Positions 1 to 12,170 of a DNA stretch of 64,000 bases are shown here, piece by piece. Source of the DNA: Nymphalis io (taxonomy: Eukaryota; Arthropoda; Insecta; Lepidoptera; Nymphalidae); NCBI RefSeq assembly GCF_905147045.1, contig NC_065891.1, positions 12,905,001-12,969,000 of the forward strand, in the 5' to 3' direction. The notes below the pieces were generated by a model. It saw nothing but the letters and a program-made list of their open reading frames with translations, had not been told where the DNA came from and did not search any database. Every line of letters starts with the position of its first letter. Positions within the stretch are counted from its first letter, which is position 1. The position numbers were made by a program, and so were the translations under genes.

Positions 1-910
1 TGTAGTTAGCTTCACGCAAAGACCCTTCGTCTTCAGTTCTGGTCTCTTGTAAGGCTACAATATCAATATTGAGCCTTGTAAGCTCCACGTCGATACTGTA
101 AGTTTTGCGCAGTTCTTGGGCGCAATCGGAGCTTCCGTAGGTGTTCGGGAAGCCTGTCCTCATCGTTCGGACATTCCATGTCGCAAAGCGCATGTAAGCA
201 GCGTTGGTGTGGGTTTTGGGATTTATGTTCCTTTGAGCAGGTGGTTAATGTCACAGCGTCAACGTCTAGCTGTAAGGCTTGTGTTCCGTTCACCCAGGCG
301 GAACAAGTTAACGCTGAGGCGGATCAGTACCTTATTGATCGGGGGCTGCCCGACTTAAAGCAGGCGGTAACTGATCAATGGATCTACGATGGATCCTCCT
401 ACTGTCAAGAGTGGCCCCTGGCGTCCGCACTTACGCCTATTCGTGCTGACTTATAACCGGTGACTGCCACTCTCCGTGTTGTTTTCCACCTGCAAGACAG
501 GTGAGCGAAGTGTCCTCTCCGTGGATGCTGCTACGCCTGGGCCTGGCGACTTTATGGCAACACGGGCTTGCCCAGTACCCATGCCATCCTCTCCTCCTCC
601 CCAGCAGGATCCGCAGGAATGACGAGTCAATACGTGTGGTGCTGGTTTGGCCGCAGGTGACTGGCTTACGCCTAAACGGAGGCACCGCTCCGGGTTTAAT
701 ATTAGTTTTCCTTCTTCTTTGGCGTGACGCTGGGATAATTTTGGGAAACAGCGTATCAAGGAGAGGGGTGAGGATACTGTGATCACGGAAGATACAGGAA
801 TGTGACACTAGTAGCTAGAGCAGTCCGGGGTCGCGTACCCGTAGTGATTCCAACCAGCTATCGGACAGATAACTGTTAGATCCACCCTCTGGACTCAGAA
901 AGCGTCAAAC
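1..910 (-). mobile_element. 5' part of an RTE-type LINE, cut by window edge
   Basis: A block clearly richer in GC than its surroundings, ending near 905-910 where AT-rich DNA begins. Read on the minus strand it enters an apurinic-type endonuclease reading frame (separate entry, 2-193) that leaves the window at base 1. Upstream of that frame, 194-910 would be the element's 5' leader. It contains minus-strand open frames such as 437-808 (123 codons, rich in Arg, Ser, Pro) with no motif I recognise, so I do not call them genes. The exact 5' boundary and target-site duplication cannot be fixed because the 3' end is outside the window. Confidence 0.75.
2..193 (-). CDS. LINE endonuclease N-terminus (partial, RTE-like)
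   Basis: Sixty-four codons from an ATG at 193-191 to the window edge with no stop. The protein opens MRFATWNVRTM, the usual start of the EEP (exonuclease-endonuclease-phosphatase) domain of RTE-type LINEs, where the Asn of WNVRT is a catalytic-site residue. It continues to DIVALQETR, which supplies the metal-binding Glu. In such elements this enzyme nicks target DNA to prime reverse transcription. Proteins of this kind are often mislabelled craniofacial development protein 2-like in insect annotations. The rest of the endonuclease and the reverse transcriptase would lie to the left of the window. RTE assignment rests on the WNVRTM start and is from memory. Confidence 0.75.
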   Translation of the reverse strand, partial: MRFATWNVRTMRTGFPNTYGSSDCAQELRKTYSIDVELTRLNIDIVALQETRTEDEGSLREANY

Positions 911-2239
911 TTCGTGTAAAAATAACACATGATAAGTTCTTTATTTAAATTTTAATTGTTAAATCATGAAATGATGTTTTATATTTCATCGAATTAGTAT
1001 TAACCAGTAAAATAACGGTTGATTATCAGTCGTAAAAACTTTTGTAATATAGGCTAGTAGTCTGGGATATTAATAGTCTCTAACCGAGGTAAACTAGCCC
1101 CCAAGGACAGTCGGAGGTCATTTGACCTAGCGCGTTATCTAAGCTATTAGCACTATTAAGTACAATTGGTATTTATATTAGGCAATGTTCACACGAATAT
1201 ATAAAGTAAACTTAGATGTTATAGAAAAAAACTAGTAGCTACTTAACCATTAATAAGGCTCTATATAGAAAGTATTAAGGTATTATTATAGACCTGAAGT
1301 TATCTTGGTACCGTCGTGTTGATAAAGTTGCGAACAGAGTCAGAAAATTAAGTTATATGTTTCATAGATTTGACATTCCCAAAACGAATATTAGCTCGCT
1401 GCTAGTTAGAGCCAGCTAAAGCTGTTAGTAGATTTAATAGTTTATTATTAGTAAGTAATAGTTTATTAGCTTATAAACTATGAGTAGCTCTGGCAGCCCC
1501 AGCAATATCTTAAATGAGATTATATTGCTAAGATGCAATCAGTGCAGTTACTGTATCACTATTTGAATCCAACGTTCTCTTATCAAATGTAAAAACCTTA
1601 AATAACTTAGATTCACAATTGATAATTTCTATATATTTAATAATAATAATATATTTTTTTAATCAAACCTAACCTAACCTAACCTAACCTCGGGCCATAA
1701 TTCACACATATTTATACACATACACAAACATTCACACACGCATCAAAACTTATATATTTTTTACATTTAAGTCCAAGCTGCTTACGTTTATAATTATTTT
1801 TTAATTTATTTATTTTGGGAAACATACCGCATAATATAATATATAAACATTAACAAAATTCAACTATTGTATTGAAACATGGAGAACCTAACAAGAACAA
1901 GTTATTTAAAAAGTAATTAAATTATATAAAGTATTATTAATTAATTTAAAAAGTAGAATATGTATATGTAGAATATGTATATATATATACCTCTTAGATT
2001 TTGTTGCACTTGTTATGAATATCGTAACCTCCTAGCACAGTTATTTTTACCCTAAGAGCAGACCCTTATGTGAGTTTCATTATTGCTGTAATAAATTTAT
2101 TTATTTATTGTAAGGCATTTAAAAAATACATAAATAAAAACATTAGGATGTGAAAATAACATCCCAGGAAGTTTGGTGAAGGTACGCAATATAAATCACA
2201 AAAGTTTTATCACAATCTGAAAAACTAAAAGTACTATAT
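911..2239. other. AT-rich non-coding stretch with a short telomere-like run
   Basis: No convincing gene or recognisable repeat apart from the five AACCT units at 1666-1690, listed separately. A 28-codon frame beginning near 1479 has fairly balanced codons but no support. A short T/A-rich TTTATTTATTTATT run near 2094-2110 could be the tail of an old LINE. Confidence 0.4.
1666..1690. repeat. Interstitial telomere-like repeat, (AACCT)x5
   Basis: Five exact AACCT units, which on the other strand read as the insect telomere unit TTAGG. The run is short and flanked by ordinary AT-rich DNA, so it is an interstitial tract and not a chromosome end. Confidence 0.85.
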
Positions 2240-2281
2240 AATATTTTCTTATAATATTGTACAATGTTATAAGAAAATATT
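2240..2281. repeat. 42-bp near-perfect palindrome
   Basis: Two 21-bp arms (2240-2260 and 2261-2281) are reverse complements with one mismatch and essentially no loop. The palindrome lies 9 bp upstream of a family B SINE head. It is AT-rich, so cruciform extrusion or a relic of an inverted duplication are both possible. Confidence 0.8.
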
Positions 2282-2289
2282 CCAAAAAA

Positions 2290-2580
2290 AAGCCGAAATG
2301 GCCCAGATGTAAGAACGCGTGAATATTAACCGATGATTGTGTTTTCAAACCCGGGCAAGCACCATTGAATTTTCAAGTGCTTAATTTCTTATTATAATTC
2401 ATCTCGTGCTTGACGGTGAAGGAAGACATCGTAAGGAAACCTGTATGTGTCGAATTTCACTGAAATTCTGCCACATGTGTATTCCAGGCACCCGCATTGG
2501 TGGAATAAGCTCCAAACCTTCTCCTCAAAAAGGGAGAGGAGGCCTTAGTTCAGCAGTGTGACATTCACAGACTGTTACTA
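2290..2580 (+). mobile_element. SINE family B, near full length (tRNA-derived)
   Basis: The head resembles a tRNA gene: an A-box-like segment around GGCCCAGATGTAAGAAC and a B-box-like TTTTCAAACCC, altered from the GGTTCAAACCC of other copies. The body and 3' end match the copies at 10461, 14688, 33478 and 41348 along the whole length, ending in CAGCAGTGTGACATTCACAGACTG. Such SINEs are transcribed by RNA polymerase III and encode no protein. Confidence 0.85.
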
Positions 2581-2584
2581 TATT

Positions 2585-2984
2585 CCAAACTTCAACACAC
2601 TAAAAGTTCATGTATATATATGGAGCAATTTTTTTAGAAAATAGCAACATAGTTTACAATATACCTAATAGGCTGTCAGGGCAGGCCCGAGACTTGTACA
2701 TATAATCTTCAACTTAATTGAATTGATTCGTGCGCCACTTACCTACTATATTGGCTGTATCGTTTCCAAATATTTCTGTCACCGTAACTCAACGTTTCCT
2801 CCTAATCGAATGAAAGGCTTTAGAACGCTAAAAAGACGAACGAACAATTAATATATATATTATTTGAATATATTACCTACATTATTAAGATGTATACATA
2901 CTAAACAATTTGCAAAAGGTTACAATGCCACAGTATATTATAAATAAAATATTGCTATATTTTATTTTTTAGTATAGCATACGT
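2585..2984. other. AT-rich non-coding stretch
   Basis: No coding frame or known repeat recognised. A slightly GC-richer patch at about 2670-2830 could be an old unrecognised repeat. Confidence 0.35.
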
Positions 2985-3195
2985 GTGTATTGGCTGAAGA
3001 TTGTGAGTTTGAATCGCCAGCAAGCGGTATTAATGTATCGATGTCAATTTTTGTATATAATTAATTCCATGCTTGGCTGGACCTTAAAAATACATCACGA
3101 GAAAATCTGCATGTGTTATATGTCAAATATGTATCCCAAATAACCCGCATTGGAGCAGCGTGGAATGAGTTTGCAAAGCAGGGCGACAATTACGG
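2985..3195 (+). mobile_element. Degraded SINE family B copy
   Basis: Recognisable in order: a decayed B-box region (GAGTTTGAATCGCC), the CATCACGAGAAAATCTGCATGTG segment and the CCCGCATTGGAGCAGCGTGGAAT segment of family B, with many substitutions and gaps. Confidence 0.55.
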
Positions 3196-3213
3196 ATTTA
3201 TTTTACTTTAATC

Positions 3214-3372
3214 GTTACTATATTATAAATGCGAAAATGAGCCTTATTTAATCATCATAAGAAAATCATCATCATACGAAATTTTGAATACACGTTGTCA
3301 CGAGTACAGAAAGTAGGATACGTAACACACCCACTCTCACACGCGGGTGAAGCCGCGGGCGGAACCTAGTAT
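3214..3372 (+). mobile_element. Lep1/Helitron-like remnant
   Basis: Starts with TATTATAAATGCGAAAATGA and ends with GCGGGTGAAGCCGCGGGCGGAAC followed by CTAGTA. This start and end pair is the signature of the very common non-autonomous elements of Lepidoptera related to Lep1/Helitron. The middle is decayed. Confidence 0.55.
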
Positions 3373-3375
3373 ATG

Positions 3376-3996
3376 ATAATTGTACTTTTTGATATTTTTA
3401 TTGTTCAATCATAGAGAAAATATTTTCTAAAATCCATTTCAATAAACAAATCTGTATCGTGTTTCAGGGTAAATAAATAATAATTTTAATTTAGGAACGT
3501 TTCCATTATTTTTTCATACGGCTGTTTATATTGAGCGTGTTTGCTGATACTTAGAAATTTAAAAGATATAAAAAGTATGTACTTTATTTTAGATTAGTGA
3601 TTTTATCACGTACTCGTTTCAATGAAATATTTATAAAACATGATGAAAAACGTATGAAAAATATTTTCATAACCGTTCTTAAGATAAATATACAAAAAAT
3701 ATGTATTTCTACTACGCATATATGTACGTGTGCTTCTCTTGTGAGCATTGTTTACGTTGATGATGATAATGATAGCAATTAGAAATCATCATAATAAATT
3801 GGCGTTGTCTTCTTCTTCTGTATTCTCTTACTCTTATTATACAATGGGGTGGTGATATGAAATGGACCGAAGAAGTTCCGGTGCAGGATAAAGTGGCTTC
3901 TAAAGAACAGGAGTGTCATTCATGACAATAAATCCAAAAACTATTTTTTAACACCGACGCGGGATTTGAATTCAGTTTTTCGGAATAGACCTTTAT
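3376..3996. other. AT-rich non-coding stretch
   Basis: No gene or repeat recognised. A 61-codon frame at 3597-3782 (+) is lysine- and isoleucine-rich, as chance frames in AT-rich DNA are. Confidence 0.4.
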
Positions 3997-4128
3997 CTAT
4001 ACTAATATTATAAATGTGAAAGTAACTTTGTATGTCTTTCCAAATAATTTTGTTAAAATTTGGTAAGAAGCAATCTTGAACCTCAAACATACCAATATGC
4101 AGGTGTAGCCGCGGGCAAAACCTAATAA
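3997..4128 (+). mobile_element. Lep1/Helitron-like remnant
   Basis: Begins TATACTAATATTATAAATGT and ends GTAGCCGCGGGCAAAACCTAA, the same signature start and end as the copy at 3214. It is only about 130 bp, so it is internally deleted. Confidence 0.65.
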
Positions 4129-4640
4129 GTGTATAAGCTAATTAGCTACTAGACGAGCAAAGCAAACCAAGCCCCGCCTTCTTGCCTCAATATCTATACG
4201 AAATATCATACCTAAAAAACTTCATAAAGCAGAGAACACAATAAATCTAAAACGTATACGCTTACTGCGGTGTTATATTAATGGAAGTTTAACAAATTCT
4301 TATTACATCACTTTTCTTTCTTGTTGTTGGTTTTATTCTGAAGCGAACTACATGAACCTCGAAGGAAATTTCTACTTTGAGAATGTTTATAATTAAAATG
4401 ATAGAATCATTCCATAAAGCACTCAAATTATGCACATTTATGGATACAGTTATTTGCATATAACCTAACCTTTTTAGCTTAAGCCGAAATATTTTATAAT
4501 ATATAAATAATAATAGAATTTTAATAACAAACTTAAAGATTAATCTACAAAAGAATTCACAGGGGAAACGAAAATTTCAATCTCCAGCGAAATCGTGCAC
4601 AAGTTTTTAAACACTAAGGATATTTTTTTTATTATATACG
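4129..4640. other. AT-rich non-coding stretch
   Basis: No gene or recognisable repeat seen. Confidence 0.35.
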
Positions 4641-4921
4641 GATGGTAGGGATTTGTGCAAGCCCGTCTGGGTAGGTACCACCCACTCATCAGATATTCAA
4701 CCACAAAACAGCAGTACTTGGTTGTTGCGTTCCGGTTTGAAGGGTGAGTGAGTAATAACAGGTACGATAAACTAACATCTTTGTTCCTAAGTTTGGTAGC
4801 GCATTGGCGAGGTAAGAGATGGTTAACATTTCTTACAATGCCAATGTCTATGGGCGTTGGTAACGACTTACCATCAGGTGACTCATATGCTCGTCCGCCT
4901 ATCTATACTATAAAAAAAAAA
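4641..4921 (+). mobile_element. SINE family A, near full length
   Basis: Matches the family A consensus from GGTAGGGATTTGTGCAAGCC through TCCGGTTTGAAGGGTGAGTG, CATTTCTTACAATGCCAATG and the 3' hairpin region ACTTACCATCAGGTG to a run of A. Diverged from the younger copies (for example GTCTATGGGCG, not GTCTAAGAGCG). No protein is encoded; frames inside it are fortuitous. Confidence 0.85.
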
Positions 4922-5407
4922 CCAACTGGCATAATACCATTTTGCAGTTTTCGTATGCACCAGCTGACTGCATAGATTTCGAATATAATTATATATAAAA
5001 TGGGTAAGAGGTACAACAATGCAAAGATTATCTCTCATTCAACCTTAAGTTAATCAGAGAAAATATTGTGCATAATATAAAAATAAAGAAACCAAGTAAA
5101 AACAATAACAATGAGCAAAGACACACACAAAAACAAACATTTGTAAACATGTAACAGCAGAATTAATAACAAATCGTCCAATCAGAACCAATTAAATCTT
5201 CATCCTTATTTTAAAACATTAACAAAGTTTTAATTAAATTTATAAAAATTAGTAAATTTTCGAACTTGTGTGCGAGTTCGTGAATCGCGAAGTAGGTTAT
5301 CGTTGATTAAGATGAAATATAATCATAAAATTTAATTAGGATACACATGTTTATTTATAAGTAATAACTTCTAATCTTGGCTTATTTTAAAATAATTCTC
5401 ATTTCAG
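4922..5407. other. Probable intron of the Cys-loop gene
   Basis: AT-rich sequence with no repeat recognised, ending in a pyrimidine-rich tract and the acceptor CTCATTTCAG before the exon at 5408. How far the intron extends to the left cannot be seen. Confidence 0.5.
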
Positions 5408-5557
5408 GTTGCCTGGGTAGACGCTGATACAGGACAAGAAAGAGTACTGTGGCGAGAAATCGACAAGTTATCCAGGGTTGTATTTCCAGCGCTATTCCTT
5501 CTCTTCGTCACAATGTACTGGCCGGTTCTTCTGCTAAAAACTAAAGCTTCATCATAA
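5408..5557 (+). CDS. Terminal exon of a Cys-loop ligand-gated channel subunit
   Basis: The acceptor TTCTCATTTCAG is followed by 49 codons in phase 0 and a TAA. The peptide begins VAWVDADTGQERVLWREIDK, continues LSRVVFPALFLLFVTMYW and ends LLLKTKASS. The pattern I-D-K-x-S-R-x-x-F-P, then a hydrophobic segment and Y-W, is the pre-TM4 and TM4 signature of insect Cys-loop anion channels (GABA/glycine/glutamate/histamine- and pH-gated chloride-channel class). This part anchors the subunit in the plasma membrane with an extracellular C-terminus. It most resembles the divergent insect group that includes pHCl-2-type subunits, but the subfamily is a guess. Earlier exons (ligand-binding domain, TM1-3) are not recognisable in the window. 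Confidence 0.8.
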   Translation, partial: VAWVDADTGQERVLWREIDKLSRVVFPALFLLFVTMYWPVLLLKTKASS

Positions 5558-5597
5558 CATTATATACCTGTTTATAAGGGCGTTAGATGGTGGCATG

Positions 5598-5603
5598 AAT
5601 AAA
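5598..5603 (+). promoter_or_regulatory. Possible polyadenylation signal for the Cys-loop gene
   Basis: A canonical AATAAA 41 bases after the stop codon; another lies at 5767-5772. In DNA this AT-rich such hexamers arise by chance, so which one is used cannot be told. Confidence 0.3.
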
Positions 5604-8600
5604 TAACGTGCTCTATTGTTGAAAAGAATATTTAGAAAAATAGTGCAAAATAGAAATGGTTCATAGAATAGGCCATAATATAAAGCTAGTAAATATTCTA
5701 CAGACAGACAAAGATCTTCTTTCCTATTATTTGAAACATTGAATAAATTCTGCAACACATTAAAATAATAAAACTCTTAACATTTAATAGTCATTGCAGT
5801 AGTTCCACGTTAAAAAAACAATGAAAATTTAAATATGACAAATTTAAATAGGCACTCATATTCACTTTTGAATTGTCATATTACGGGATTCAATTGAAAG
5901 TGAAGCTACCAGATGTTGAAATTGTAAATTCTGACGAGAATCTGTTGGAAACTCCTAAATAGATCAAAATGGTGCTTCGTATGAAACTTAAAATAACCTT
6001 AATATGTATAGTAAACAATAGACACATTAATAATGATGATTTCATGTAATGCCGACCGACTAACGCTGTTATAGCAAACTTATATGTTGTGTTGATGTAG
6101 TAGTTACAAGTGAGATTTCCATTAGAGTTTCAGAGAGTGAATAACAATTGCCTCGATGAGACTAGAGATCATTCGCAAACAGTTAATAAAGGACTGGTCC
6201 TACTTCAAATTTAGTTGGATTATAATTTCATGGAGTATAAGAGTACATTAACCAAATATTTCCTTTTATATAAGTTGCCTTAGAATAGGGAGTATTTTTG
6301 AAACTATAAATTTATTGTATAGATAAAATTATGTAATAGAAAGGGAAATTTAGTGTAGTATAAGCGAAGTAAAACGGTTTGCGTAAATCTATTTCTACAG
6401 TACCTTCTATTCTGAGGTTAACATAAAACATGATTATGATAACATAAAATACGAGCGTGGGTCGAAAATTTGTAAAAGTTTCTTCAATTGAATTTGGGTA
6501 GAAAATGGAACGATAATAGATTCCAATCATATTTCAAGATGTGATATAAAATAATAATGTATATATCAAATTCGGATCAAATTGATCATTATCTCCATAT
6601 TAGGCTGTGACATTTTTAACCCACCCTCGTATAATACCTACGAACGTACAAAATGAAGTTAAATATAACAAATTTCGATATCTGAAAAATTGATATTTGG
6701 AAAATATTATTATCAAAAAAATGACTTCAAATACGTTTATTATAAAAAAAATAGGACAAAAAATTATAACACTGATATGACGCGAGTATTACAGTGTGGC
6801 TTACATTAGTGAATTAAGTTACAAACCTAATGCTTGTATAATAATAAAGCTAAATATATTTAATTATATATATTTAAAATAGCTACAATACACACGATGT
6901 CGTTTAAATGATATACTACAAGTCATCTCCGAGGAAATAAGTTCTCCAAACTGATTTATTATATTGCCGGCTTCGGTGATATCAATTTGACCAAAAATTA
7001 TACATAATAGCTTACGATGTATAAAATAAAATAGATTCATTTATATAAAATAATATATCCATAATATATAACAAACATAAATAAGTTCATACAAATAATG
7101 ATAAAAATAAAAATGGTGGATAAAGCGGATTTGATAGCAATTGAAATTGAACACCCCAAGAATTGTTATACAATATACTGAAGATAATGTATTTATATAA
7201 TTAGGGTATAAAAGAAGACAATAAAGTATTCTACAAATTACTCTATGAATCCAAAGGTTAAGCATAAATGCTATTGAATCGGACACTCGTAAGCGTAGTG
7301 TGTAAATCCATTTCGATTATATTACATTTGTCATGAATATGACAAAACCAAAGTAACAAAATACTCGACTGACTGAGACACGTAACCAGCTTATGATAAT
7401 GATCCTTTCAAACATTAAGCCACTTATCCCTCAGTCAATCCTCAGCGATTGCCCAATGAGGCAACATTTCCAAAATGTGTACTTGTGTCCTTGAGAATCA
7501 TTCAATTCGCCACCATCGCTATAGCGATGAAAGCCTCTCTCTGGTTACTTTGTGATTCAAGCACAAATAAACGGATAATATTTTATCGTCTATATTGACA
7601 ATATTATACATAGATAAAATGTCAAAATGACATTACTGTTTTATAAATTAGATTATAATATTCCATTAAACCTGTGTGATACGCTTTTATATCATTTGTA
7701 AAGAAATAGTGAATTAATAAAAATGTCACCAGTTCTATTCTGTAAAAACTTACTTCGTATTTCACTCATGAAGTATTGACAACCGTCTTATGGTGCGCTA
7801 TTTTAATACGTGTATCCTTTAAATGACATAATTATTATAATCAATGATACATGTCATTTTCTGACGTATCACGAGCGTGTGTCGCGGTGAGTTCCAAGTA
7901 TGTTTTTCCAGATTAGCTTTAACCAATAGAGCTTTTATCGTTAAAATAATAAGGTCCACTTTCATGCCTTATTTTATTTAGAAAATTTTAGATTTAAAAA
8001 TATTATATATACGGAATACGTGACAAAAATTTCGCTTTTGATATATATTTTATAGACGTGTTAAATATATATATATACTAGTATAAATGAGGAATTCGAA
8101 GTGATTAACGACAAAGAAGTACGTTATTTGCTTTAAATGCTTCTTGAACGCTTTAAGAATTCAATCGTTTTAATTGCAACTAAGTAGAAATACATTACAC
8201 GATGAATCTTTTTCTTTTAAAAAAGCCATTAGTTTTATTACGTCGTATTACTTATACGATGTTATGAATTCGTAAGTAAAACGCTTATTATTTAGTAGTT
8301 TTTTTTTTTTTGTGAATGACTTTTGTTGTGACTGGAATTTATCTTTTTATCATATTTTTATAAAAAAAAAAATATTTCGTGAAAGTTAATATCGTAATGG
8401 ATATTCGATATTCTCACAACACATTGACAAAAAAAAAACTAATCAATTATTTTTAAATCAGTAGATAGTTGCTAACATATCATATTTATCGAAAACCGAA
8501 AAACCGTGTATTTAAATATATTTGATTAATTATATTTTATCATTTGACAATACAAATTATATTTGTATTATCTATAATAGTTTTTAAGTATATTTATTTG

Positions 8601-10460
8601 ACGTATATACGTTTCATTTCTGTGAAAAAGGTTTTTTTTATGTACATTTGTAAATTGACGAATCACCTAAATGTTAGTCCAGAAATATTAATTCGTTCCA
8701 AATAATCCAGGAATTAAAATCTCTTTGAAGTGTATCGGTAAGTTAGTTCTGCAATATCACTCAGCTTTAATGAATTGTGATAGTTTGTATCATAGTGTAT
8801 AGTATTACGTCATTACTAAATTTTATTAGTAAATAAGTAAACGGCAGCGCACATTGATTTATATATATTAATTAATTTTAACTTAATTTTTTAATAGATA
8901 CGTTTAAATGAGCTATCTGAAATTTTAATGCTGACTAGTGTGTTTATATTTATTACACAGAATAAAAAAATATTCTCTCACAAATAAATAATCTAAACAT
9001 ATGGCATATAAAAAATCTACAAACATTTCTTAATTATGGCAAGAAAGATTTAATTTCATGAAGCAGATTTATATTGAGGCATTGACTGGCAACGTGACTG
9101 GCACTTCCCGGCTTGTTAACCACGTCTTCATTTATTTTATGTTGTCTTATAATTTTCATAGATTGTCTGTGTCTTTAATGTATATTCCTATCGGTTTATA
9201 GTTTGGTTTTTGTGTGCATATTTTCAATTCCAGGTGGCATCTCAGCAAAAAATGTTTGAATGAACTTTTTTTTATCTTTTTGAGATTCTGCATTCCTAGG
9301 CTGGTCAGAATGGTGTTCTGTCAGCCTGTCAATGAGGGGACCGTTCTCTATTATAGACCATTCTTAGGTTATTATGAGGTTCCCTATGTTTTACATGTGT
9401 TCAGTTTTTGTGTTTTTCTGTAACACGAGTGTAAACAACATGATCGAGCGGCTCCATTCGTTGATGACTGTCGACATTTACTATCTCAATAACCTGTTAT
9501 ATTTTAGCGTTATATATAAATATATAATTTTATATTGTTATTAATTTTAGTTATAAGACTGCTTTGCCATTTAATGTAATTAGCACAACTATATAAAGTG
9601 AGAATGTGATATGTTTTGTAAATTTTCAATGTTATCTTTTTAATGATGTATGTACACTTGCCGAAACCTTTATGTCGGTTACTTTACAGAAAGCAGTCGG
9701 CGAAAATTATACTTCTCCATTAAATTATTTCAACGAATAATGTTAAAACAACATTAACTTGCAATTCTTAGTGTAAATATCTTTCTTAGTTCTTAAACTT
9801 ACACATAATATAACCGATAACGATTGTCAAAAGGATTTTTAACTTCGTTTAATTTAAATCGTACGATTCAAATCATGAAATAAATAAATGGAATCTACAT
9901 TGTAAATGATTAAATTTAATATAATACTGAAACAACAATTCCAGATTCAATAAAAATTTATTTTAAGTTTTATTTATTAAATTATGTATTAACTTTTATT
10001 TAAGTAACTTTTTTTTTCAAACTAGTCATCTGTAAAACAATATGAAAAAGATCAAACGCTATGACCCTTTATCATTTTGATATATATTAAAAATTGTTAC
10101 GCGACGTAAATATTTAATATAAAATATTATTAGTAAACATCTACTACCGCAAAAATGCGTCTAAGCAAGTGTATACAGTCAAATAATCTCTCACAAATGT
10201 CTTGTATTTATTTTAGTTTAGTAGAAAATTTGTTATTAAAATAAATAAAAACTTAGTAGATAGATATTTAAAAAAAAAAAAAAAAACAAAAAAAATAGTA
10301 CAAATTTCGTTTTTCAATATTAATTAAAAATATGTTATAATATTCATAATGCGTTTATAAAATTATTTTTATAATTTCGATTGACACAATGATTGTTACA
10401 AGTGGATTTTATTTATTTTTTATATAATTCAATTCAATTTTGAAAAAAAATTTAATAAGT
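5604..10460. other. Long AT-rich non-coding stretch
   Basis: The first few hundred bases are probably 3' UTR of the Cys-loop gene. After that I see no SINE, LINE or convincing exon for almost 5 kb, the longest repeat-poor interval here. A 69-codon hydrophobic frame at 9214-9423 (+) follows a TTCCAG acceptor-like site and is slightly GC-richer, but matches nothing I know. A lone good donor (GTGAGT) at 7887 has no exon evidence. Confidence 0.4.
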
Positions 10461-10747
10461 AACAGCCTGTGAATGTCCCACTGCTGGGCTAAGCCCTCCC
10501 ATTTTGAGGAGAAGGTTTGGAACTTATTCCACCACGCTGCTCCAATGCGGGTTGGTAGAATAAAAATTTGGCAGAATTTTAGTGAAATTAGACACATGCA
10601 GGTTTTCCTCACTTTGTTTTCCTTCACCATAAAGCACGAGATGAATTATAATCGCAAATTAAGCACATGAAAATTCAGTGGTGCTTGCCCGGACCCACGA
10701 TCATCGGTTAAGATTCACGCGTTCTTACCACTGGGCCATCTCGGCTT
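10461..10747 (-). mobile_element. SINE family B, near full length
   Basis: Reverse-complement copy: AACAGCCTGTGAATGTCCCA at the left (3' end of the element), through the TCCACCACGCTGCTCCAATG block, to a tRNA-like head at the right whose A-box region reads CCACTGGGCCATCTCGGCTT on the plus strand. The B-box region is mutated (GGACCCACGATC). Confidence 0.85.
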
Positions 10748-12170
10748 CAGTTAAATTTTTATATTTTCATTTTAAATAAGTAAATATTTATTTTTATCGA
10801 TTAGTTCTTAACTTGACCAATGTATCATTTTGCTTAAAACGTTAGAATAATGTAAAAGGTAAAAAATCATCTATATATTCTTTAGAGGTGAATAGTTAAG
10901 CAATGCTATGTCTTCTTCTTTCGAATGTCAAATCAATAATGACAGAAAGAGCGAAATCAATGTATAACTAAACAGCCGCTAAGCAACGTTTATATAAGTA
11001 AAGCCGAAAAAGGTTTAGATAATTAACTAATATAATTATCTTTGTTTCCAAAAAGTTTGTTATTTATTTTCTTGATATTTCTTAGAAGAATTAAAATTTG
11101 TGAAACGATAATTTGTTGTTTAATTTTGATTTTTTAAATATATTTAAATAATTTTAAACATTATAAGTTTTTGTCGTTATACCAATGGCATGTTTTATCG
11201 AAAAGAAAGAAACAAACAATATTTGATTTAAAATACATTCTACATTTTTTTATCGATATGACTTTATTCTCTTTACATGCATTGTATTTATAAATAATAA
11301 TAAAATAATAATATAGATAAATAAATATTTTATACATGACGCATGTTCTAAACCTTGTTTATATTCATTTATTCAATCCATTTATATTGTTCTTTTTTAT
11401 TTCATTTCATTCATTTTGATTGTTTTGAAGCTTTGGCATCTGCCTTTTCATTCAATAACAAATGATCATGACATGGACGTGTTCTATTTTGTTTTATCGC
11501 AGACATCAATTTATAAATCGTATGAAAAAACGCAATAAAGATCTACGTTTTATAAATCACAATGAAGACTAGAGAAATTTTCGAGTATTTTCGAATATTT
11601 TATATGTTATTATTAAAAATTGGGAGTGCCGAATGGTTTAGCCGAGAAGAATGGAGCCTACCAATTTGATTGCGAAACTAGGATGTACCTACGTATGAGT
11701 AGTAGCTTTTGCGCGTACAAACTTAACAATAATATTGGCATTGACGGAGTGAGATTGCGTGGGCTTTGGTTAGTAAGCTGTTAAATTTAAGTAATTAGCA
11801 TAGACTGTTACTAGTTAGCCCATTCGTAAATACTTTTGTGCAACATATTGACGTAAATAAAGCTTTTGTTGCATAAGACGTAAGTTGTTACGTCTTAAGC
11901 ACATATAAGGTATATAATTTGGCCTAGAATGTCAACGGGAGAACGTAAAGTTCAAAGTTTTTATTTGTTTTATGTTTCAATGTGTTTACATCAGACACAT
12001 ATAAATGACATCTTACAGACTTTACGATTCGTGCAAAAGTAAATAGGTTAATTTGTCTTTGATCTTTAATGTTAGTTTTCAACAATATGTAACTAAACAT
12101 TTTGTAATAACTATCATAGTCACATTGTTTGTATATATTGTACGAATGCAAACAATGTTTGTATTTAACC
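10748..12170. other. AT-rich non-coding stretch
   Basis: No gene recognised. A less AT-rich patch at about 11620-11900 contains a hairpin with 13-bp arms (11871-11883 and 11888-11900, one mismatch, 4-base loop) just after AATAAAG, faintly like the end of an LTR, but no matching start was found. Confidence 0.35.

Noticed and set aside
437..808. 123-codon minus-strand frame in the GC-rich leader of the RTE-type LINE
   Set aside because: No recognisable domain, overlaps another frame of similar length on both strands, and GC-rich leaders produce long chance frames.
1666..1690. A chromosome end
   Set aside because: Only five units, flanked on both sides by ordinary sequence.
9214..9423. 69-codon hydrophobic frame after a TTCCAG site
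   Set aside because: No recognised motif, and the surrounding acceptor is weak; may be chance.
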